Shown piece after piece: positions 1 to 5,858 of a stretch of 7,736 nt of DNA. The notes under the pieces were generated by a model, which worked only from the letters and a program-made list of their open reading frames with translations, had not been told where the DNA came from and searched no databases. This DNA is from Hydrogenimonas sp. (GTDB taxonomy: Bacteria > Campylobacterota > Campylobacteria > Campylobacterales > Hydrogenimonadaceae). The stretch spans positions 1-7,736 of the forward strand of contig WGAW01000167.1 of assembly GCA_015494675.1 (NCBI GenBank). Direction: 5' to 3'. The position numbers and the translations under genes are program-made. How positions within the stretch are numbered: the first letter of the stretch is position 1; every line of letters begins with the position of its first letter.

Positions 1-184
1 ATATACGCATCGCCAGAAGTCCGCAGTCGCGCGGGTCCCGCCCTTTCAGTATCGTCTCTATTCCGCGGAACATCGTTGAGGAGCTGTATGCATCCACTAT
101 TGTGTTGTTGTCGTCGATGACCGCTTCGATACGAAGGTGCCCTTCGATCCTCGTGATCGGATCGACTACGATATGTCTGCTCAT
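1..184 (-). CDS. hyaB: [NiFe] hydrogenase large subunit, N-terminal 61 residues (partial)
   Basis: The minus-strand frame starting with ATG at 184 encodes the first 61 residues of a group 1-type uptake [NiFe] hydrogenase large subunit and leaves the window still open. Visible family features are the N-terminal VDPITRIEGHLRIE block (residues 7-20) and FRGIETILKGRDPRDCG (from residue 39). The latter leads into the first nickel-binding CxxC motif, which lies just outside the window. The protein would form the catalytic heterodimer with HyaA and be carried through the Tat system by the small-subunit signal. Its ATG overlaps the hyaA stop codon (ATGA on the minus strand, 181-184), so the two genes are almost certainly co-transcribed and translationally coupled. 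Maturation by a C-terminal protease and any cytochrome b partner gene would lie beyond the window. The symbol follows hya usage; hydB is used for the same gene in some Campylobacterota. Confidence 0.95.
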   Translation of the reverse strand, partial: MSRHIVVDPITRIEGHLRIEAVIDDNNTIVDAYSSSTMFRGIETILKGRDPRDCGLLAMRI

Positions 185-1419
185 GATGCATCCCCCCCGT
201 CAGATTTTTTACCCGCAAGCAGACTCACGGCGGCATGAATCGCTATACCTACACCCGTAGCGGCAAGTACTCCCAGACCAAACTGGTCGACACTCTTCTC
301 GACACCGCCGGTCGGAGCCTTGATATTGGCATCGGACATAGGACGCTCATAAGCGTATTTGTCCCAGAAGTCCGGCTCGGAACAGCCGATACATCCGTGT
401 CCTACACCTACGGGCCAGCTGACGCTTTCGTTGTATCGTATGATGGAACAGTTGTTGAAAGTCATCGGGCCTTTGCAGCCCATCTTGTAGAGGCAGAAGT
501 TGTTTTTCGCCCCCTCGTCTCCCCACTCTTCGACAAACTCACCGGCATCGAAATGGGCACGACGTTCGCAGTTGTCGTGGATTCGATAGCCGAATGCGAA
601 TTTCGGGCGAAGCAGTGAGTCGAGTTCGGGAATCTGCCCTGTCATAACATAGTGCAGAATGACGCCGACCATATTTGCGGGGTTCGCCGGACATGCCGGA
701 ATGTTGACGATCGGCTTTCCGTTGATTATATCCATGACACCTTTGGCCCCTGTCGGGTTTGGAGATGCGGCAGGCACCCCGCCGAATGTGGCACAGCTCC
801 CCACAGCCACGATCGCGGCGGCATCATCGGCAAGAGATGTGAGCTGATCTACAAACGTCTCTCCTGCCGGCCCCGTCGTGCCGTATATTCCGTTTTCAGC
901 CATGGGGATAGAACCTTCGACAAAAAGAAGATACTTTCCTTTGAATCTCTCTCTTGCATCCTCAAGCTGCTTCTCCGCCTGAAAACCGGCAGGCGCCATC
1001 AGAGTCTCGTGAAACTCGAGACTTATGATATCGAGTATGATATCGTCCACTTTCGGTCCGTCGCTTCTTATGAAAGCTTCGGAGTTGCCTGCGCAATCTT
1101 GATACTCCACCCATATTACCGGGATTCTGTTCATAACCTCCGCAGCTTCCGCTACGAGCGGTTCGAAGAAACCGGGTAGCATCAGCATCGCCGTCGTAGC
1201 GCTGACCCACTTCATGAAATCGCGTCTGTCGCACCCCTCGTCGGAGAGAATCTCCCGTAGCTCTGCTTTCGAGCCGAAAGGCTCCATCGCCTTCAACTCT
1301 TCGATGCGTCTTCTGCATTTTGCATAGAGCTCCCTGTAGTAGAGATCGCCCCTGTTCGTTTCGACACGTGAACTTTTTGCGGTAAAGAGCCTTTTTACCG
1401 CCTCGCTCCTCCCACCCAT
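181..1419 (-). CDS. hyaA: [NiFe] hydrogenase small subunit, Tat-exported, membrane-anchored
   Basis: This 412-residue protein carries electrons from the NiFe site through three iron-sulfur clusters, normally to a membrane quinone-reducing cytochrome b. A Tat motif RRDFMKW (65-71) precedes a hydrophobic stretch ending near AEAAE (about 90-94). Proximal-cluster positions are Cys109, Asn112 (normally Cys), Cys209 and Cys243. Distal ligands are His281, Cys284, Cys309 and Cys315. Medial ligands are Cys324, Cys343 and Cys346 (GHGCIGC). A hydrophobic C-terminal helix (about 380-402) followed by KK is the usual membrane anchor. The ATG at 1419 is supported by a strong Shine-Dalgarno sequence (GGAGGTGA on the minus strand, 1423-1430), so the 64-residue segment before the twin arginines appears genuine. 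It is longer than in most small subunits. The Asn112 codon is AAC, two base changes from a Cys codon, so a single sequencing error does not explain it. The gene is first in an operon with the large subunit. Confidence 0.95.
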   Translation of the reverse strand: MGGRSEAVKRLFTAKSSRVETNRGDLYYRELYAKCRRRIEELKAMEPFGSKAELREILSDEGCDRRDFMKWVSATTAMLMLPGFFEPLVAEAAEVMNRIPVIWVEYQDCAGNSEAFIRSDGPKVDDIILDIISLEFHETLMAPAGFQAEKQLEDARERFKGKYLLFVEGSIPMAENGIYGTTGPAGETFVDQLTSLADDAAAIVAVGSCATFGGVPAASPNPTGAKGVMDIINGKPIVNIPACPANPANMVGVILHYVMTGQIPELDSLLRPKFAFGYRIHDNCERRAHFDAGEFVEEWGDEGAKNNFCLYKMGCKGPMTFNNCSIIRYNESVSWPVGVGHGCIGCSEPDFWDKYAYERPMSDANIKAPTGGVEKSVDQFGLGVLAATGVGIAIHAAVSLLAGKKSDGGDAS

Positions 1420-1446
1420 GAATCACCTCCGAGTAACTTGGACGGA

Positions 1447-1471
1447 CCTTTTCAACCGAAGGATGAAAAGG
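1447..1471 (-). promoter_or_regulatory. Leader hairpin upstream of hyaA with a UUCG loop
   Basis: A perfect 8-base inverted repeat (CCTTTTCA at 1447-1454, TGAAAAGG at 1464-1471) encloses 9 bases. Read on the minus strand the loop contains C-UUCG-G, a known very stable tetraloop with its closing pair. The structure ends 16 bases before the hyaA Shine-Dalgarno sequence. There is no U-tract after it, so it is not a terminator. It could stabilise the hydrogenase mRNA or act as a protein-binding dyad; the role is inferred. Confidence 0.45.
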
Positions 1472-1495
1472 CGACTATCTACCCCGCTTCCAATC

Positions 1496-1524
1496 ATCAT
1501 ATTTTCTTAAGACTTAAACGGAAA
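1496..1524 (-). promoter_or_regulatory. Candidate hyaA promoter
   Basis: On the minus strand TATGAT (plus 1496-1501, five of six matches to TATAAT) lies 17 bases downstream of TTTCCG (1519-1524), a weak -35. The spacer contains the dyad TTAAG-A-CTTAA (1507-1517), a possible operator. The flank at 1502-1575 is strongly A+T-rich and includes the palindrome AAAAAGCTTTTT (1547-1558), which is typical of a promoter upstream region. Transcripts would start near 1489 and carry the hairpin at 1447-1471. Confidence 0.35.
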
Positions 1525-1660
1525 TAAATAATTTAAAAATCAGATAAAAAAGCTTTTTCTTATATATTTTCAGTACCACATTTCTCTTTCCCCTCTCTTC
1601 TATCGGGAGGAGATTGACGCCAAAGGGGCTCTCTATCATCAGGAGTTAAACTCATCATGG

Positions 1661-1666
1661 TATAAT
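1661..1666 (+). promoter_or_regulatory. Promoter -10 box of the Cache/PDC-like gene
   Basis: A perfect TATAAT sits 30 bases before the TTG start at 1697, giving a predicted leader of about 24 bases. No good -35 box is found 16-18 bases upstream, which fits the weakly conserved -35 of Campylobacterota sigma-70 promoters. A pure pyrimidine run lies farther upstream at 1581-1601. Confidence 0.6.
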
Positions 1667-1696
1667 GGGAACCTATATCATGCCGAAGGAACCGAA

Positions 1697-2122
1697 TTGA
1701 GTGAAGAGATGGAGAAGATAGAGGAGATCTACTGCCTCAACAGAGAGAACATCAGAAACTACCTGATCGGCCTGCTGAATGAGTACGAGAGCGACGACTA
1801 CTCCGTTGAGGGGCTTAAAAAGGTTGTCGAAAAGACACCATACCTGATGGTCGCATATATCGTGAACGACGACTGCATCCAGGAGTCTCCGAACATCTAT
1901 AAAGACCATATAAACGATGCGAAACAGGGGATGAACCGCCGCGCTTTCCTGCGCTATATAAGCACCAAACGTGACCGCTTCTTTCTAAGCGATCCGTACT
2001 ACAACGAAACATCCGGTAAAATCTACGTTCTTCTTTACGAAGAGCATGACGACAAGATGCTCTTTTTCAACTTCGACATCAAAGCCGTCATCCAGCATCT
2101 CGGTCTGTGGGAGAGTATATAG
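1697..2122 (+). CDS. Small cytoplasmic Cache/PDC-like sensor domain protein
   Basis: This 141-residue protein has no signal peptide or membrane segment. After a helical, acidic N-terminus (1-48) the pattern is that of a PDC/Cache ligand-binding domain: LMVAYIVNDDCIQESPNI (50-67), a polar linker, FFLSDPYYNETSGKIYVLLY (95-114), then FFNFDIKAVIQHLG (123-136). In membrane chemoreceptors and kinases the equivalent strands carry the SDPYxS...T signature. Here the domain stands alone, without a transmitter domain. Start choice: TTG at 1697 has AAGGA (1686-1690) six bases upstream and suits the TATAAT at 1661. The next in-frame ATG (1709) has no good ribosome binding site. The gene is divergent from hyaA, but a functional link is not shown. 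Ligand and partner are unknown. The fold assignment rests on motif pattern only. Confidence 0.75.
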   Translation: MSEEMEKIEEIYCLNRENIRNYLIGLLNEYESDDYSVEGLKKVVEKTPYLMVAYIVNDDCIQESPNIYKDHINDAKQGMNRRAFLRYISTKRDRFFLSDPYYNETSGKIYVLLYEEHDDKMLFFNFDIKAVIQHLGLWESI

Positions 2123-2198
2123 AAGAAACGTGAATTACTGGTAGAGCACACAGTTTGAAGGGTGCACGCCCATGAAGCAGCGAAATCCCGGATTTAGT

Positions 2199-3029
2199 CT
2201 ACTCCACCTTTTTTAAAAGCTCATCCATAGCTCTGTCGGGCAGCACCTTTTTAAGCCAGTAAAAGAGGTGCGTTGGCACTGTTACACGGTAGCGCACCCT
2301 GGGCTTTTGGCTCTCGAGTGCATGCAAAAGCGCCATGCTTACCGCTTCAGGTCCCAGAGTAAAGGGGGCGTCGGCATCGCTCTTTAGCTGACGAAGCTTT
2401 ATCTTGTATGCCTCGTGAAGGCGGCTCTTTTTCATATCGATATTTTCAAGAAACTTCTTAAGAGCGTTCTGCCTGAAACGGCTTCTTATCGGACCCGGCT
2501 CGATTATGCTGACATATACGCCGGTCCCTTCGAGCTCCAGGCGCATCGTATCGCTCAAAGCCTCCAGTGCCGCTTTGGAGGCGTTGTATGCTCCCCTGTA
2601 TCTCAAAGCTGTAAACCCAAGAACGGACGAGTTCTGCACTATCCGCCCTTCACCGGCTTCCAGCATCATGGGAAGAAGCTCTTTTGTAAGTTCATGGGTA
2701 CCGAAGAGGTTGGTCTCAAACTGCGCTCTTAGAGCGTCACGCCCCAGATCCTCCACGGCACCGGGCTGGCCGTATGCGGCGTTGTTGAAGAGGGCATAGA
2801 GCCTTCCGCCGGTAAGGTCGCATACCTTTTCCGCCGCCTCTTTTATCGAGTTCGAGTCGTCAAGATCCATTTGAAGGGTTTCGAAACCTTCACTCCGCAG
2901 ACGCCGTATATCTTCCGTTTTACGCACTGAGGCCAATACACGATATCCGCTCTTTTTGAGGGCATGGATGGAGTGGTACCCGATGCCGCTCGAAGCACCG
3001 GTTACAAGAACGGTTTTTACGATATTCAT
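2199..3029 (-). CDS. Short-chain dehydrogenase/reductase (SDR family, classical type)
   Basis: This is a 276-residue NAD(P)-dependent oxidoreductase of the classical SDR family with a Rossmann fold. Visible features are the cofactor motif TGASSGIG (10-17), Arg36 at the end of the second strand (favours NADP), Asp55 in the MDLDD adenine-contact segment, NNAA (82-85), and the catalytic set Asn107, Ser135, Tyr148 and Lys152 (YNASK). EPGPIRSRF (177-185) is the usual segment after the active site. It resembles the E. coli YbbO-like branch from memory, with a C-terminal extension of about 70 residues. The substrate cannot be told from sequence. A stop codon lies directly upstream in frame, so ATG 3029 is the first possible start, yet no convincing Shine-Dalgarno sequence precedes it. 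A TATAAA box lies only 5 bases before the ATG (3035-3040), so a leaderless transcript is possible. It follows pckA by 46 bases on the same strand. Confidence 0.9.
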   Translation of the reverse strand: MNIVKTVLVTGASSGIGYHSIHALKKSGYRVLASVRKTEDIRRLRSEGFETLQMDLDDSNSIKEAAEKVCDLTGGRLYALFNNAAYGQPGAVEDLGRDALRAQFETNLFGTHELTKELLPMMLEAGEGRIVQNSSVLGFTALRYRGAYNASKAALEALSDTMRLELEGTGVYVSIIEPGPIRSRFRQNALKKFLENIDMKKSRLHEAYKIKLRQLKSDADAPFTLGPEAVSMALLHALESQKPRVRYRVTVPTHLFYWLKKVLPDRAMDELLKKVE

Positions 3030-3048
3030 TCTGTTTTATAGAGAATTT

Positions 3049-3068
3049 TCGCGCCCGAATGGGCACGA
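3049..3068 (-). terminator. Hairpin between pckA and the SDR gene, possible partial terminator
   Basis: An 8-base stem with one G-U wobble (plus-strand arms TCGCGCCC at 3049-3056 and GGGCACGA at 3061-3068) closes a four-base loop 7 bases after the pckA stop codon. On the minus strand it is followed by AAAATTCTCT rather than a clean U-run. It may therefore end only part of the pckA transcripts or protect their 3' ends, leaving some read-through into the SDR gene. Confidence 0.5.
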
Positions 3069-3075
3069 AGGGACA

Positions 3076-4656
3076 TTAGAGCTGCGGGCCCGCTGCGGAG
3101 AAGTCGAACTCTCCGCTTGCATCGTCGTAGCGGTGGAAGTTCTCTTTAAACATCGAACCGAGCTTTTTGAGGCTCTGCATATAGGCGTCTTTATCTTTCC
3201 ATGTATTCATCGGGTTTAGAACTTCGGTATTCACACCCTCGAGTGTTTTCGGTATCTGCAGATTGAAAATGGGGAGAGTTTCGAACTCGCTCTCATTGAT
3301 AGCGCCGCTTAGTATGGCGTTTATGCAGCCGCGCGTATCCTTGATGCTCATCCTGTGTCCCACACCGTACGGTCCTCCGGTCCAGCCGGTATTTACAAGA
3401 TATACGTTTACACTGTGTTCATCGATCTTTTCACCGAGAAGCTTGGCATAGACTGTCGGGTGCAGAGGCAAAAAGGCCTCTCCGAAACAGGCGCTGAATG
3501 TAGCCACAGGCTCCGTGATTCCACGCTCGGTACCGGCTACTTTTGCCGTGTAGCCGCTCAAAAAGTAGTACATCGCCTGCTCTTTGGTCAGTTTGCTCAC
3601 CGGGGGCAGGACTCCGAAGGCGTCGGCGGAGAGGAATATGATGTTTTTGGGATGGCCGCCCATCAGCGTACACTCGTGGTTCTCTATATGCTCGATCGGG
3701 TAGCTTACTCTCGTATTCTCGGTTTTGCTTCCGTCGGAGTAGTCTACGTTACCCTCTTCGTCGACTACGACGTTTTCGAGAAGCGCACCCTTTCTGATCG
3801 CCTTGTATATCTCCGGCTCGCTGGAGGCGTCGAGATTTATCACCTTCGCGTAGCAACCCCCTTCGAAATTGAAGACTCCGTTCTCATCCCAGCCGTGCTC
3901 ATCGTCGCCTATGAGACGGCGGTTGGGATCTGTGGAAAGAGTGGTCTTGCCTGTACCGCTCAGGCCGAAAAATAGAGCCACGTCGTCATCTTTACCGATA
4001 TTGGCCGAACAGTGCATCGGGAGTTTATTTTCGAGCGGGAGCCAGTAGTTCATCATCGTGAAGATGCCCTTTTTCATCTCGCCGCCGTACCATGTGCCGC
4101 CTATGATTGCGATATTCTCTTCTATGTTGAAGACCACAAACACTTCAGAGTTGAGACCGTGCTCTTTCCATTTTTTGTTCGTTACCTGGCAGGCGTTGTA
4201 GAGGGTGAAGTCGGGGGTGAAGTTTTCGAGCTCCTCTTTCGAGGGGCGTATAAACATGTTTTTTACGAAGTGCGCCTGCCAGGCGATCTCGCTGACGAAA
4301 CGGATAGATCGCCGACTCGTCGGACTCGCTCCTACATACACGTCCGTTATATAGAGATCTTTTCCCGAAAGCTCCTTTTTCGTGATATCGAAGAGCTCTT
4401 CGTATATCTCTTTCGAGATTGGCTGGTTTATGTCGCCCCACGCTATGTATTTCTCACTCGGAGGCTGCTTGACAAAGTATTTGTCTTTCGGGCTTCGACC
4501 GGTGAAGATTCCCGTATCTACCGTAGTTGCGCCGCTTTTCGTCAGCTTCGCCTCACCTCTTTCCAAAGTGTGTCGAATTACCTCGTCGTAATCAAGGTTG
4601 TAGTAAACCTTACCTATATTCTCAAGTCCAAGTTGGTCGAGTCCCTTAGGTGTCAT
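3076..4656 (-). CDS. pckA: Phosphoenolpyruvate carboxykinase (ATP)
   Basis: This 526-residue cytoplasmic enzyme interconverts oxaloacetate + ATP and phosphoenolpyruvate + CO2 + ADP (EC 4.1.1.49). It is the entry step of gluconeogenesis and can run as a carboxylation in CO2-fixing or anaerobic cells. Visible motifs: TGRSPKDKY (52-60, substrate Arg54), GGEMKKG (191-197, metal ligand Lys196), LPMHCSAN (212-219, His215), the kinase-1a loop GLSGTGKT (231-238, Lys237), and LIGDDEHGW (248-256, Asp252). These correspond to E. coli Lys213, His232, Lys254 and Asp269 with a constant offset of 17. Length is close to the family norm of about 520-540. Start choice: ATG 4656 is preceded by AAAAGG four bases away and begins family-like sequence ([10 protein letters not shown]). 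An in-frame TTG at 4695 would lie inside the inverted repeat and add 13 unrelated residues. The gene is divergent from msrB. Confidence 0.97.
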   Translation of the reverse strand: MTPKGLDQLGLENIGKVYYNLDYDEVIRHTLERGEAKLTKSGATTVDTGIFTGRSPKDKYFVKQPPSEKYIAWGDINQPISKEIYEELFDITKKELSGKDLYITDVYVGASPTSRRSIRFVSEIAWQAHFVKNMFIRPSKEELENFTPDFTLYNACQVTNKKWKEHGLNSEVFVVFNIEENIAIIGGTWYGGEMKKGIFTMMNYWLPLENKLPMHCSANIGKDDDVALFFGLSGTGKTTLSTDPNRRLIGDDEHGWDENGVFNFEGGCYAKVINLDASSEPEIYKAIRKGALLENVVVDEEGNVDYSDGSKTENTRVSYPIEHIENHECTLMGGHPKNIIFLSADAFGVLPPVSKLTKEQAMYYFLSGYTAKVAGTERGITEPVATFSACFGEAFLPLHPTVYAKLLGEKIDEHSVNVYLVNTGWTGGPYGVGHRMSIKDTRGCINAILSGAINESEFETLPIFNLQIPKTLEGVNTEVLNPMNTWKDKDAYMQSLKKLGSMFKENFHRYDDASGEFDFSAAGPQL

Positions 4657-4684
4657 TGTACCTTTTCCCGTTTTTGAATCTTTG

Positions 4685-4739
4685 AGGCACCTCAAAAAAA
4701 TCTGCCTTCACTATTTGTTCAGATTTTTTAGAGGCGCCT
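4685..4739 (-). repeat. Imperfect 20-base inverted repeat in the pckA leader
   Basis: Arms at 4685-4704 and 4720-4739 match at 18 of 20 positions around a 15-base loop. On the minus strand one of the two mismatches becomes a G-U pair. The outer part of each arm is itself nearly palindromic (GAGGCACCTC, AGGCGCCT) and the inner parts are AAAAAATCTG and its complement. The hairpin would start about 5 bases after the candidate pckA transcription start and end 28 bases before the pckA ATG. Both a leader RNA structure and a pair of protein-binding sites are compatible with this arrangement. It lacks a U-run directly after the stem, so a simple terminator is unlikely. Confidence 0.6.
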
Positions 4740-4751
4740 TTCAATAGTGTA

Positions 4752-4780
4752 ATTTTACTCTTCTATTCTTTGACGAAACA
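4752..4780 (-). promoter_or_regulatory. Candidate pckA promoter
   Basis: On the minus strand TAAAAT (plus 4752-4757, five of six matches to the -10 consensus) lies 18 bases downstream of TTGTTT (plus 4776-4781, three of six). Predicted transcription start near 4745 gives a leader of about 90 bases that contains the inverted repeat. The surrounding intergenic DNA is A+T-rich. Confidence 0.35.
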
Positions 4781-4832
4781 AAAATTACAAGAGTATTACG
4801 AAAAAATTTCTCTATTTGTCATTTTTGCGGTG

Positions 4833-4852
4833 TAAAATCTGCATTAAAATCT
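4833..4852 (+). promoter_or_regulatory. Candidate msrB -10 region with a duplicated TAAAATCT
   Basis: TAAAATCT occurs at 4833-4840 and again at 4845-4852, twelve bases apart. The first copy is better placed as a -10 box, because the second almost touches the ribosome binding site AGAAGGG (4853-4859). No good -35 is seen at the standard distance; TTGTCA (4816-4821) is too close. Assignment is tentative. Confidence 0.35.
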
Positions 4853-4866
4853 AGAAGGGTTTTAGT

Positions 4867-5265
4867 ATGGGCAAGATCATCAGGAGCGAAGAGGAGTGGA
4901 GAGAGCGGCTCACCCCTATGCAGTTCGAAGTGTGCCGCCGCAAAGGAACCGAGAGGGCGTTTACGGGGGAGTATTACGATTTCAAGGAAGACGGGATATA
5001 CAGATGTGTATGCTGCGATGCACCGCTTTTCGACAGCGAAGACAAATACGATTCTGGAACGGGGTGGCCGAGTTTCAGCAGACCCGTATCGGATGAGGCG
5101 GTCGAAGAGCACGAAGACAGAAGCTACGCTATGGTCAGAACGGAAGTGACGTGCGCACGCTGCGACGCGCACCTCGGCCATGTTTTCCCCGACGGCCCAC
5201 CGCCTACAGGCCTGCGCTACTGCATAAACTCGGTCTGCCTCACTTTCGAACCGCGCGGGAGATGA
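4867..5265 (+). CDS. msrB: Peptide-methionine (R)-S-oxide reductase MsrB
   Basis: This 132-residue cytoplasmic repair enzyme reduces methionine-R-sulfoxide in proteins, with thioredoxin as the usual electron donor. Zinc ligands form two CxxC pairs (Cys47/Cys50 and Cys96/Cys99). SGTGWPSF (63-70) and [11 protein letters not shown] (101-111) are family signatures. RYCINS (117-122) holds the catalytic Cys119. The recycling cysteine found in many MsrB proteins in the GCGWP loop is replaced by Thr65; Cys124 and Cys23 are spare thiols that might resolve the sulfenic acid. The first residues ([21 protein letters not shown]) match the usual full-length start, and AGAAGGG lies seven bases before the ATG. 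The gene stands alone on the plus strand: divergent from pckA and overlapping the 3' end of the convergent DedA gene by 26 bases. Confidence 0.95.
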   Translation: MGKIIRSEEEWRERLTPMQFEVCRRKGTERAFTGEYYDFKEDGIYRCVCCDAPLFDSEDKYDSGTGWPSFSRPVSDEAVEEHEDRSYAMVRTEVTCARCDAHLGHVFPDGPPPTGLRYCINSVCLTFEPRGR

Positions 5266-5797
5266 CGAAAGCGAGGGCAGATATGACCAGAACTCCTATA
5301 AGCGGCATTATCCACGGGTTCTGCTTGGCGCTTTCAAGAAGCGAGAGAACCGTTTTGCCGCCCAGATAGCTCGCCCCTCCCACCACAACCGCCCACAACG
5401 CCGATGCCAGAAGGTTCAAGACGGCAAACTTTGCCGTATCGTAGCGGGTGAGGCCTATCGCGATCGGCACCAGTGTCTTGACGCCGTATATATATTTTTG
5501 TAGGAAAATCACCAGCGCTCCGTACTTTTTCATCAAAATATGCGAGTAGGCGAGCTTCCGCCTATGCTTTTTAAGGTACTCCATCATCGTATGCTTGTTG
5601 AATCTCGTAAAGAGCAGCAGGGCCATGTCGCCTATGAAATTGGAGACGAAAGCGACGGCAATACTCACGCTAAGATCCATCTTGCCCATCGAAGAGAGCA
5701 CCCCCGCAGCCGCCAGAGCGAAAAACCCCCCACCCAGCGAGTAGAAAAAGAGGATTATATATCCGTACGTTACGAGGTTGTCGATCAACTCGTGCAA
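5240..5797 (-). CDS. DedA/VTT-family membrane protein
   Basis: This 185-residue inner-membrane protein belongs to the DedA (SNARE-associated/VTT) family, members of which flip phospholipids or undecaprenyl phosphate and maintain envelope homeostasis. Hydrophobic segments lie at about 12-36, 45-63, 122-145 and 160-180, with a re-entrant-like [11 protein letters not shown] (22-32) and FIGD (54-57). The second signature is [18 protein letters not shown] (98-115). The two arginines conserved in many family members are Lys101 and Lys107 here, and the acidic residue usual in the first half-hairpin is not evident. Start choice: TTG 5797 has GGAGG five bases upstream, and a good promoter (5830-5858) lies just beyond. 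The open frame continues to an ATG at 6055, but that part is hydrophilic, not DedA-like and upstream of the promoter. The substrate is unknown. Confidence 0.85.
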   Translation of the reverse strand: MHELIDNLVTYGYIILFFYSLGGGFFALAAAGVLSSMGKMDLSVSIAVAFVSNFIGDMALLLFTRFNKHTMMEYLKKHRRKLAYSHILMKKYGALVIFLQKYIYGVKTLVPIAIGLTRYDTAKFAVLNLLASALWAVVVGGASYLGGKTVLSLLESAKQNPWIMPLIGVLVISALAFVISRAVRK

Positions 5798-5802
5798 ACC
5801 GC

Positions 5803-5807
5803 CCTCC
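5803..5807 (-). promoter_or_regulatory. Ribosome binding site fixing the DedA TTG start
   Basis: GGAGG on the minus strand lies five bases before TTG 5797. No ATG or GTG in the reading frame nearby has a comparable site, so this decides the start. Confidence 0.65.
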
Positions 5808-5829
5808 CACCGTGTGATGTTTAAGCGTG

Positions 5830-5858
5830 ATTGTACCCGATTTTGATAAAATAGTGAA
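5830..5858 (-). promoter_or_regulatory. Promoter of the DedA gene
   Basis: On the minus strand TTCACT (plus 5853-5858, four of six) and TACAAT (plus 5830-5835, five of six) are separated by exactly 17 bases. Transcription would begin near 5823, leaving a leader of about 26 bases before the TTG start. This is the best-formed minus-strand promoter in the window. Confidence 0.5.

Noticed and set aside
1547..1558. Palindrome AAAAAGCTTTTT as a terminator
   Set aside because: No gene reads into it from either side; it lies in the divergent promoter region and is better seen as A-tract DNA.
1614..1649. Short frame with TTG at 1614 encoding TPKGL, matching the start of PckA (14 of 17 bases alike)
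   Set aside because: A match of this length and quality is expected by chance among all pairs of positions in the window; the frame ends after 11 codons.
2183..2195. Dyad AAATCC-C-GGATTT between the convergent Cache-like and SDR genes as a terminator
   Set aside because: The loop would be one to three bases and there is no adjacent T-run on either strand.
3355..3975. 206-codon plus-strand frame antisense to pckA
   Set aside because: It is a mirror frame of the conserved PEPCK sequence, with no motif or ribosome binding site of note.
4657..4695. In-frame TTG extension of pckA adding 13 residues
   Set aside because: It begins inside the inverted repeat, has no ribosome binding site and adds sequence unlike PEPCK; ATG 4656 has an AAAAGG site.
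4709..5856. Heptamer CACTATT on either strand at 4709, 4743 and 5850 as a regulon motif
   Set aside because: Three copies of a 7-mer on two strands in this length of DNA is not clearly above chance.
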